Source: Butyriboletus loyo (taxonomy: Eukaryota; Basidiomycota; Agaricomycetes; Boletales; Boletaceae). From it: a stretch of 64,000 bases of DNA. The stretch lies in the NCBI GenBank assembly GCA_038093515.1, contig JBBPSI010000117.1, positions 16,967 through 80,966 of the forward strand. The letters run 5' to 3'. Shown piece after piece: positions 8,181-18,136 of the stretch (within the stretch, counting starts at the first letter, position 1; every line of letters begins with the position of its first letter). Both the position numbers and the translations under genes were made by a program. The notes beneath the pieces are model-generated. The model worked only from the letters and a program-made list of their open reading frames with translations, had not been told where the DNA came from and did not search any database.

Positions 8181-11136
8181 TCACCAGAACAAATAGTCTA
8201 CCATTTCCATGTCGTGGTCAGCGAGAATCAACTCGCCATCAAGCGCACCCTCCGGTCGTCGCAAATCAACCGCACGGTTCACGTTCATGGGGTATCGTAC
8301 CTCGCCCATCTTGCCCGACCAGTCAAAGTCAACTAACATCCATCCCAATCGGTCCTTGGTCACCATCACGTTCGCATCACGTACATCTCCGTGCACCAGC
8401 CCCATCTGGTGAAGGTCTTTCAGCCTCCTTCGAAGTTCGTCTCTCAGCGTCTCCTTCTGTTCACGCGAGAGGCTGTGCTTGACATCGTGAAGACACTCGT
8501 ACTCCTCGAGAAGATCCATGACCACCATGCCCCACCCTCCTGGGACGGCGTCGAGTCCCCTTAGCGATGGCGAGATTCCCCAGTCTGCGCACTGCTGATG
8601 CACCGCTCGAGCGTATGCCCGCACAAACTTGACGCAGAGTCGCTCGCCAGCATCTGTCTGCACGACGAAGAGCAGCTTGCTAGCTTCCAGAGTACGGATG
8701 TACCTGAAACGCACCTGGTCCTTCTTATCTAAGCTTGTGTAGCAGCGAGGATGCGGAAACCCTGGCTGCAAGTCCTTGAAGTCTGCAGGAGCACGATCAT
8801 ACTCCTCGTAGAGTTGCTTCAGCGATTGGTAGGCTTTCTTGAATGCACCGATACAACGAGCAGCAGATTGGCGCATCACGGTATCGGTCGGATGCCAGAA
8901 CAAAGGCAGGACAGTGGAGAGAATTTGGTAACTGGGGCGGCCAGTCCAGACTGCGCCCGAGAAACTGAGGTGAGGGCCTGAGGTGTTTCATCAGCGGACG
9001 GGGAACCGGATTCGCAGCGCAACTCACCAAAGAGGGTGATTATGAAGCAAGGAAAATTGAACTGCACGTCCTTCACCACCTCCTCTCTGCTTCCTTCTAA
9101 GTAGTAGAGTATTGCTTGGCAGTAAGGCTCAGCACCTTTAGAACCGACTTCAGATTTCACCTCCAGGATTAAGTACCGACGAGCGTTCACGTGCGCATCT
9201 CCATCGGTGTGGAAACCACCAATGGAGCTCGGTACAATCCCTATACTTTGGCGGCGTAAGATGTCTATAAATTCTTCCTGTCGCTGGCTCTCTTTTTCGA
9301 AGATGCTGGACATTCGTAAGGAAAGATCCAAAACAAGGGCATTATCATCACTGGTGGGCTCATGGGTGCGACAGTCGTCGACAAACAGGCCGAAGACGGG
9401 GTGCAGTAGCGTGACTGGGATGGTTGGAGTGTTTTTACGGGGTCGGGTCCACTCGATCTTGTAATTGGCCGACTGCAAGATGTTGAAATTTGAGGGTTCT
9501 CCTTGCTCGGAAGGGCTCTTTTTCGGCCTGCGAGCCCACTCCTGGCAAAAAATCGATCGCGAGCGGGCGGTAGAAGGGTCAGCTGCAACGCTGCGTTCTG
9601 CAATACAACATCCGGAGTCTGGGTGAGTACGAATCAAGACCGTCATGGCTTTGCTTACTTTCTTCGACCTGCTCGACGACAACACGTGGCAATTGAGAAA
9701 AAAGAATGTCACCAAAGACCTCCTCCACCAACCGCTTCCCCTGCAGAAGTTGACCCGATCTTAGAGCGCCAAGACTCTCACAGAGCTCGGCATCCCCGTC
9801 TGCTGGAATCTTGTAGAGTTGCATGCGATCAGGGGATAGATTATCAAAGGTTTTGCTGCATGTCGCCTTGATCAAAATTTTGAGATCATCAACCCTGGCT
9901 TTCGCTGATATTCGGACTGTAACCGAGTTTCTAGGATCTGCCCCACGAATCCAACATTGCAAAGTCAAGTGGTCTGGATTGCAAAGAATGTTCGCCATTG
10001 AAGTCAAGTTCGAATCGCAAGTGCCACATACCAATGATGAGATGGAGGTGGTTGGGAGGAAGTGACATGAAAACAACTGACAGCTGCTGTGAAGGCCCCA
10101 AAGGCCTCCCCAGCATGGAGATGGTGTGAGCGTCAAGCACTCCTTGAAGGGTGTTATCTTCGCCACATGGAAAACAAACTTTGTAAAGGGCGAGTTCATC
10201 CGCGTCTACATCGCGAAATGCCACTGGTTTCTCGTTTTTTATGGCTTTTTTGAGGGCTCCGACGGTCTTGGTGCTCGAAATTTCGACAGAAAAGCCGCGA
10301 CTGGTTATGTCACCGCGCACCCAGCAATAAATGGTCATGTCTGGGAGAACGACAGCGGGTTCAACTGAACGTGAATCTGAGAAGCAAAGTTCGCCATCAG
10401 AAGGATAACAGAATATGATGATCAACGCATACAAGGAATGGGCGCATGAACGATGATGAGGCCATCGGACAGGTTCAGGTTGGATAATTTGCATCGCGGG
10501 TTGAGGTGTTGTTTGCCTTCGAACGTCCACTTCTCGAGCGTGGCTTCAAAGTGTTCATCATCGGGCATGGGGATGGAGTAGAGAGCGAGCTCGTCTGCGT
10601 CTACATCGCGAAATGCCACAGATTTCTTATTCTTGATGGCTTCTTTGAGGGCTTCGACGGTCTTGGTGCTCGAAATTTCGACGGAAAAGTTGCCAGTGGT
10701 CGTGTCACCGCGCACCCAGCAATTAATGGTCATGTCTGGAAGAACGACAGTGGGTTCAACTGGACGTGAATCTGAGAAGTAAAGCTCGCCTCAGAAGGAT
10801 AACAGAATACGATGATCAACGCGTACAAGGAATGGGCGCATGAACGATGATGAGGCCATCGGACAGGTTCAGGTTGGATAATTTGCCTCGCGGGTTGAGG
10901 CGTTGTTTGCCTTCGAACGTCCACTTCTCGAGCGTGGCTTCAAAGTCTTCATCATCGGGCATGGGGATGGAGTAGAGAGAGAGCTGATCTGCGTCTACAT
11001 CGCGAAATGCCACTGGTTTCTTATTCTTGATGGCTTCTTTGAGGTCTCCGACGGTCTCTGTCCTTGATATCTTGACAGGAAAAACAACGTCAAAGTCTTC
11101 ACCGTAGATCCAACACTGGAGCGCAAGTGTATCCAT
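8181..11136 (-). CDS. Four-header Crinkler-type effector with PD-(D/E)XK-like and protein kinase domains
   Basis: My model is complement(8181-8950, 9028-9597, 9659-9973, 10032-10376, 10433-10771, 10827-11136): 2649 nt, 882 codons, no internal stop, and all five GT-AG introns (55-77 bp) in phase 1. Residues about 1-430 are four Crinkler header modules, one per exon (A-D), each starting near CW.(R/Y)G and containing DVDAD..LY or its equivalent. Residues about 440-625 form a PD-(D/E)XK nuclease-like domain: Glu-rich helix, TDGD (568-570), then LEVKSE with E582 and K584. Residues 627-882 form a kinase domain: CVKF Lys734, HGD 813-815 in place of HRD, Asn820, and DFDW at 834 in place of DFG. Nuclease-plus-kinase is a known fungal and oomycete CR-effector architecture; four headers is not one I know. 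The start ATG 11136 is the first in frame after a pyrimidine-rich leader. Host-directed or inter-fungal use is inference. Confidence 0.85.
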
Positions 11137-11675
11137 GCTGTGGCACCAGGAACGAAAAGACAAGAGTCGGAAAGAAGAAGATTCGGGAGAAGAGACAGTA
11201 CTTTAATCGGAGAAGACAGTGACGGTGGGGTATATTATGTAAACCGGAACTGGGCGAACTGTTTATGTAACGTCAACTCTTCCCGTTTCGGTCCTTCAAG
11301 GCATCGGCTGGGGATAGAAGATCGTTCTGTAGATCAAACGTCCCACTTCCCCCTGCGCTACCCGGCAGTACTCGTTGCGCACCCGCCGGCACATCTGGAG
11401 AAGTAACGGTGAGCCTGGTGCTCCAAGGTGGGATCGCATCAACAAAGACCATGAACGGCCTGTAAGTTTTTTTGACGATATCCTCTATGGTAATCTCATT
11501 CAATACCTCAGCCACGTCTTGATGATGCCGCTGGTGCCACCATCTTGTCCCAGTCCATGCCACGAGCGCCGTCGCTGACACCTCACGTTGGCATCACAAC
11601 CACAATTCCAACGAGACGAGTTTCCTCGCCGCCTATCCGCAAGCCAAGCAGGGGCACACTGCCCTCCTCCATGCC
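10433..11675. repeat. Right arm of the inverted duplication
   Basis: Reverse complement of about 1-1110, covering the upstream region and header exons A and B of the Crinkler gene. The outermost matched base here (about 11674) pairs with base 1, so only the window edge limits the match. The arm contains an extra segment of about 105 bp absent from the left arm. Confidence 0.9.
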
Positions 11676-12297
<622 letters not shown>

Positions 12298-12540
12298 AAT
12301 GCATTGTCTTTAATTTTCTGCAAACGATGGGATCCGTGTTTACCATGCCCCCCTCTCCCTTCCCTGCTCCTTTGCTCCTTCCACCTTTGTCGCATCCATC
12401 GATTTTACCATCGAAATTCGTGCAAGACCGTTACTATTCAAATCAGGTGTGGGCCAAGTTGTCAGGTTTCCCACCACGTGAGATTTCCCGATGCGTACGC
12501 TCGCTGGAGTGGCTTCTTTGGGTTGGCAAGTTGCACATCT

Positions 12541-12834
12541 CTTTCAGTCGTGCTGCCTCTCTTGTTGGACAGGACGACGACCCCACAGGTCACTTACAGA
12601 AGGTTCTTGCCCAAATCGGTTCCTTCTGCCTGGTGTTCATTGAGATTTTCGTCATTGCTCGCGCTCTACGCCAGCGGCTTCAGGTACAACTACTGTCGCG
12701 GTCTCAACAACATCCTTGTTCTCTTGATTGGTGGTATCCCCATTGCCATGCCCACTGTCTTATCCGTCACTATCGCTGTTGGTGCTCAACAGCTCGCCAA
12801 GCACAAAGCTATTGTCACCCGTATCAGCGGTTTC
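12541..12834 (+). pseudogene. Plasma-membrane H+-ATPase (Pma1-type) fragment
   Basis: Two frames together give a stretch of a fungal P3A-type ATPase around its second to fourth membrane helices. One frame has [20 protein letters not shown] and then IGSFCLV. After a frameshift near 12660 come [23 protein letters not shown] and then [20 protein letters not shown]. The homology ends just before the phosphorylation-site (DKTGT) region. Native Pma1 is about 900-1000 residues and pumps protons at the plasma membrane; this is about 95 residues, frameshifted, and certainly non-functional. Confidence 0.85.
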
Positions 12835-13008
12835 TGGCCCCTGGTTCCCCACAGTCCCAGCTGCACCTTTCTCAGCCTCGACCCCAACGAATCTCCCCTG
12901 CTGCCCACGCTGCAACCCAGCTCTCAGCCACCATCCCCGTCGTCGTCCTTGGGTACGGGTTGAAGCTACGCGTGCGTCGGTCGATGTTTGTCCCTGGGTG
13001 GGTGGTAC

Positions 13009-13394
13009 CGCCGCGCATGTTGCTCGTAGACGACGATGCAGTGAGCCGACGATTGAGCAGCAATTTTTTGCAGGTGTTTGAGTGTGCGATCGATGTGGCT
13101 GTGGATGGGGTCGGCGCGGTCACCAAGATGAATTTGGAAAAGTATGACTTGGTGTCGATGGTGCGTGTTCATATGCGCTCTCTCGTCTGTTGTCGATACT
13201 GATGCGTCGGCCATAGGACATTGTGATGCCGAAGACGGACGGAATATCGGCCACATCATTGTTAAGACAGTTTGATCATATGACACCCATCATCTCGATG
13301 AGGAGCAATTCGAAACCGAGCGAGATCATCACCTTAGGCACCAGTTTTGGGATGCTCCCACGGCCTTTAGGGGGGGTTGCTTGTAGAGACTGAC
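13009..13394 (+). pseudogene. Response-regulator receiver domain fragment (Skn7/Prr1-like)
   Basis: Reads RMLLVDDDAVSRRLSS through VAVDGVGAV and EKYDLVSM. A 56-bp intron (13161-13216) follows, then DIVMPKTDG and LLRQFDHMTPIISM. The acidic pair (VDDD) and the phospho-acceptor Asp (DIVMP) are present. The Thr/Ser after ISM is Arg, and the conserved Lys near the end (LPKPF in relatives) is missing because the sequence runs out of homology. It resembles the receiver of Skn7-type stress regulators. With no HSF-type DNA-binding domain upstream, it is a fragment. Confidence 0.8.
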
Positions 13395-13689
13395 CAAAAA
13401 GGGGTTAGCATCCCGGATGGATTCCACCTATTTCCCAGAGCGGAATATGCTGATTTCTAAGGAGGCCGCGGCAACACCATAGCGCAGTTTGCAATGATTG
13501 CGAAGCGCAATTTTACTATCTAGTCAATCCCTCCAGCATCTCCGACCCTTGCATGCAGTCTGACAGCAGACCTGAGAGGCTCGTCAAACTATCATGCACT
13601 GCTCTTGTTTTTACATTCCACTCATATATGTTTATTTTGTAGACAATTAGATTACAAATGTAATAAAACAAATCTGAACTATGCGCGCG
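13395..13689. other. Spacer, nothing recognised
   Basis: No coding signal; it becomes AT-rich towards 13620-13670. Confidence 0.3.
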
Positions 13690-14080
13690 TTCGCGCGTAC
13701 ACAGAATGAATGGGGGTGGTGCGCTGGGCACGAAACAAGGGGGTACGGTTGCGCGGATGGCCAGGGTGCGCTTGCATGTACACGGAATGGGTAGGGGTGG
13801 CGCGTTGTACGCAAAGCGGGTGTGGGCGTGTTCACACGTACACGGGATGGATGGGGGTGGTGCGTTGGGCGCGAAACGAGGGGCTTACGGGTGGGGAGAC
13901 ATTTGCGCGGATGGCCAGGGTGTGTTTGCGTTGACACGGAATGGGTGGGGGTGGCGCGTTGGGTGGAAAACGGGGGTGGGTGGCACACGTTGGGCATAAA
14001 GTGGACGGCTTGAGGGTGGGGGCACGTTCGTGCATACACGGAATGGATGGGGGTGGCGTGTTGGGCACATTTGAGTGGCG
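13690..14080 (+). repeat. Degenerate minisatellite, about 60-100 bp unit
   Basis: At least five imperfect copies of a unit beginning near TACACGGAATG(G/A)(A/G)TGGGGGTGG and ending in GCG(C/T)TGGGC occur at about 13698, 13778, 13838, 13934 and 14035. A second block (GCGGATGGCCAGGGTG) recurs at about 13754 and 13908. All frames through it are shadows of the repeat. Confidence 0.75.
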
Positions 14081-14199
14081 ATGGCCAGGGCGAGGGAGTG
14101 ATCGATCACTAGCGACGGTGGGCGCTTGCTCATGGGTGAGAGTGACGGCGTACTGTGCTGTCTGGGTATGCATACGCGCTCGCATGAGCCTCAGGTCGT

Positions 14200-14600
14200 G
14201 AGGGGGACGATTGGGGAACAACGTACCTTTCACTTTTTAACGGGTGGGGGCACGCTGGGGTGCCTGGGTGGGGACGAGGTTGGGGGTGGGTTGGCGAGCA
14301 GCCCAGGTGGTCACAGTGGTGGAGGTGACGGCACAAGCAGCAGTGTGAGGAGCGCATGGGTGGGGTTGGCGGTGGGGTTGCGTGCCGTGGGTGTCGGTGT
14401 TGGAGGCGGTGACGAGGGCACAAGTGAAACGAACGCGCTCACGTTTGTTTCGCTCATACCCTCGTTACGCGTTTGGCTGGGTGAGGATGGGGGTTGGGGT
14501 TCTGGGGCCACGCTGGTGTCACTTTCATGACGTGAGTGACGCGGATGCGGAGGTGGTGGGGGTTGCACGATGCGTTGGCCAGTGGTGGTGGGTTGTGGCG
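14200..14600 (+). repeat. G-rich low-complexity tract
   Basis: The plus strand is strongly G-skewed with many runs of three to five G (GGTGGGG, GGGGGTTGGGG and similar) and no coherent coding signal. It directly follows the minisatellite. Confidence 0.65.
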
Positions 14601-14699
14601 AGCGCGTGCTTACCTGATCGGTTTCAGTCGCATGTCAACTTGAAGCCACGGCCTTGAGCGCTGCACATCACTAGTCCATAAAACCAAGCTGCAATGTCT

Positions 14700-15800
14700 T
14701 TCATGACAATGTAAAAACTTATAGTGACAAAAACGGTCTACTGCGACTCCGAAGTACCACCTGACGGTATAGGCATATGCTCCCAAGACGAGCAGCGGCA
14801 CCCTCCGTAACATCGTCACTTCCCTTGCGCTGCGAGTCACGCATAGGATGATGCATACCATGCAAAGGGCCAGTGTTTCGGTTAGGGGGGTGGAACTGAG
14901 GATTTGGAGGACCATGGTAGTAGTATCCTGGCATGTTGTATAATGGCAGGCCTCCGTTGTATGCACCATGTACTGGGGCATCACTGTGTGGAAAAGTGGG
15001 GGATTGAGCATGCATAGGTCCAGGATTCCCTTCAGGCAAATGACCCCAGTACACATATGGATGAAGTTGATGGTGCACAGTGGTCCTTGATGTGGGTTGC
15101 TATACCAATTGCTTGATTCTGCAGTAAACCATTGCACTTGCTCTGAAGGTTGGCAAACATCTGCTTGGCACATGTGTAGGGAGAATTGTAAGCAGGAGCA
15201 GCCCCATGGATGACAGGAACCTTGCTATCTTTGAGAGCACCTGTAACATTACTGTCAGCAAGAACATTTGAGTCAGGAACAGGATATACTACCTAGCATC
15301 TGGAGCCATCTGCATTAATAACTTCCATAGAAGATGGTAAAGGAATAAGGTCAATTCTATGAGTTTCACAATATTTTTTGTCAATGAAGGTATTGACCAC
15401 TCCCATATTCAGTAAAGCTTTAAGTGAATGAGTTTGCCAAGTAGCATTTGACTGGTATATGATAGTAACCAATGGAGAATAGTTGCCACTGAACATCAAA
15501 GAACTTTTTACTGGGGGTTTATAATTAGAAACATTGGATTGAGTGTTCATTTGTCTTAGAAGAGAATTAAGCATGCTATTTGTTAATCCCAGTGCCAAGC
15601 TCTTTTTAGGAGTCTCTCTTACAGGATTTTCAATAAATATATTTTTCAAAACAGAAGAAATCATAACTATGGAAAAATCATCCTCTTCACAATCAATCAA
15701 CCCCCTGATAACAAATGTCATAGCCACTGTGTTTCCCACATCCATTTTTGGTATAAGTATCCTGTTCAATCAAGTTATGTATAAACCAAAATAGACCTGG
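14700..15800 (-). pseudogene. Degenerate retroelement relic with dead aspartic-protease-like segment
   Basis: The minus frame 15293-15769 (158 codons) ends in a segment like retroviral-type aspartic protease: LKALLNMGVVNTFIDKKYC followed by IPLPS and VINADGS. In active proteases the D(S/T)G triad stands where this frame has NMG, so it is inactive. Sequence downstream on the same strand (14720-15250) has Pro/His/Gly-rich frames with several shifts and no RT domain. The region is distinctly AT-richer than its neighbours. Classification beyond LTR-type retroelement is not possible. Confidence 0.5.
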
Positions 15801-15929
15801 AAAGCAGGCAAGCATGGGAAGGTGTTACCAACAAAGAGATAGGGGCTATTCCCCAAAAAGGATATTTGGTTTTATTTGGTTTAAAATATGTTTTAGAAAT
15901 GAAAAAAAAAAATTGAGTGTACCAGGCCC

Positions 15930-17397
15930 CCTGGTGCCCATCCTATACTCCATTAGGACCATGAAACAAGGTAGGTCCTTGATGAAGCTGAAACCGGCGC
16001 ATTGGACAGGGTGCTCGCGATCATAATACCAAATCCACAGAACATCGTCTGAACAGTGAAGAACAAATGAAAAGGTGATAATATAGTTTCGTGTGAAGTA
16101 CTTACCTATAACGATATGATTGATCATGAATGCGGCACCCAGATGGGCTGCGAACATCTCAACACCGTAGTCGGCCATTTGGGTCAGAACATCCTTCATC
16201 AGCAGTGGTTCCTCGTCGTTCTCGCCTTGAAAAACAATCGACCTCTGCGCACCATCGTCGGTGTCAACTTTCCTTCGCTTGTTTGCACCAAAGCCGTTAG
16301 GGTCCTGCGATGCATGTTTGCGGGAGTTGCCAGACTCCGGTTGCTGATCATCGCTTGCGCCTGTGACAGCAGCACAGTCATGGATTCATCCAGCCCTCGC
16401 CACGATTCAAATGACTTACTGATATCCTCCGTGGCATCGCCAGGCCGCTCCGTGATCTGTTCTTTTGTCAGGTGCTTGAGTTTGACCTCGTGCGGGCGGG
16501 GCTTGACGTCTTGACGCGTCCGGATATTTGTCAGTTCCTCCTCTACAAAGCCTTTCTCAGTCCGCCTGAACTCGAAGACTGAAAGAACATCCGACCAGCG
16601 AAACCCGGGTTTCGACGGACGGTCCATTGCCTTCTGTTCTGCTATGTCGTTCCAGGACATGGAAGATTCAGTGGTCGCAGCCCGTTACGCAGCGGTCAAA
16701 GGAACCATGACAATGTCAGGTTTCCGTGTCGACATAGCCGTAGTGTACGTCTGAGTGATGCGCGCAGGGTGGTTCCTGTGGAGAAGAGGGTCGAGGGAGC
16801 TGCATCGTTTGATGCCTGATATAGTGACTTCCTTGGTCTCGCATAATACACCATTGAAGGCTTCAACAAAGAGTGCGTAGCGATCAGTCTCCCCCGTTGC
16901 TTTACAGCTTCGAGGGGATGAGCTGAGTTCCATCGCAAAGACTTGGATACGCACTAATTGATTAAAGCATTGTAAATTTTATCCATTCTGGCCGCAGTGC
17001 TTGCACTCTCCTGCGGCGTGGTATTGCAGATACTCACCATCTTTGTGAGAACTTCCCTCAGAAGCCTATCAGAGAGGTCGGACTCGTTTTCCTGGTGCTT
17101 GCCTGGGTCGTCTTGTTCCCAAACGGTTAGCAGCATGTGCCTCAGAAAGTCGTCAAGCTCGCAATTCTTGGTCGCCCTGATGTCCACCTCGAGGAACGAC
17201 CTAACATCATTGGGCCTGTGATGGTCAGTCGACAAGATCGTGAGCCGACGTCGGAGTGGAACGCACTTGACACCGCTATCGATCACGTAGTCGTAGGAAG
17301 ATGACACTCTGCTATGAGGAGTTGCAAAGGCTGTATGTGGCGCGTTTAAATGGCGCGACTGAGTAGTTGCATCTTCGGTGCCCATTGTGAAAGACAT
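15930..17397 (-). pseudogene. FunK1-type fungal protein kinase, truncated
   Basis: The minus strand, from ATG 17397, gives a FunK1-family protein in pieces. An N-terminal part is followed by MSTRKPDIVMVPL. A middle part has introns at 16361-16419 and 16049-16105 (both GTAAGT donors). These splice exactly into VEMFAAH.GAA..NHIVI|DDVLWIWYYDRE, then GFSFIKDLPCFMVLM, the hallmark of the FunK1 domain before its catalytic lobe. An in-frame TAA sits at 16685-16687. At about 15930-15955 homology stops abruptly at a run of A/T and the AT-rich retroelement relic begins, so the kinase catalytic loop is absent. The exon join near 16955 is unresolved. Confidence 0.75.
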
Positions 17398-17523
17398 TGA
17401 GATTCCTGGGACTTGAGTAGAGAATGATGGGAGTAAAGAGGACGTATGCCACCTATAAAGTCGCGCTTTCACGCATCACGTGAAGATCACGTGTTGAGTT
17501 ATAATGACAATCCCCATGATAGG

Positions 17524-17945
17524 CTAGTGATCAGTGTTCTGCCGGTCAGTGAACGTTCACAAGAGTTAGTGAACGTACATCGATGAACTTTCCCATAGAC
17601 GCAGATGAACTGAACGCGTGCAGTGTCAGAAGTCAAAGCTGCAAATTATATAATCAAAGCTAATTGGCCAGGAAGGCCGGGTGGATTGGTATGGACACAA
17701 GGATGTCCTTCGCTCATAAATGTTTCACGTGAGGCTTGTACGAGGCATTGCAATGAGGCGAGTCTGGGTTGGGGGCATTGATAAGATTGCTCATGTTATA
17801 GTATGTGCTAGGCTAGTACCGAAGGACCATGGAACCGCTGAAAGTCACGTTCAGGTGAACGCTGGCGAACTTTGACGAATTTCCCACGATTTGCGGTCAG
17901 TGACTCTGACTTGCGTCCACTGACTGGCAGAACACTGCTAGTGAT
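17524..17945. mobile_element. hAT-type MITE with 8-bp target-site duplication
   Basis: The element is 17532-17937 (406 bp). Its ends are inverted copies of CAGTGTTCTGCC(G/A)GTCAGTG. It is flanked by a perfect 8-bp direct repeat CTAGTGAT (17524-17531 and 17938-17945). The 8-bp duplication and CA-G termini fit the hAT superfamily. Subterminal copies of GAACGTTCA/GTGAACG-like motifs occur near both ends. There is no coding capacity, so it is non-autonomous. Confidence 0.88.
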
Positions 17946-18136
17946 TGCTTCGTCCTCCAGCTTGGGATCTACTCTGAGACACGCCTTCGGTCGCTTGCTC
18001 TTTCTAAATCATGACATCGTTCCCTGGTATATAGAAAACGACGGGAAAAAAAGGCAAATACAAAGTTCGAAAGCTCGAAAGCGCACGAAAAATAATATAT
18101 ATATATATTTTAAAAACTACTGGACCCTCACAACGA

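Noticed and set aside
13647..14568. Numerous 70-130-codon frames on both strands in the G-rich region
   Set aside because: They are shadows of the minisatellite (His/Pro-rich on one strand, Gly/Trp-rich on the other) with no domain and no consistent frame.
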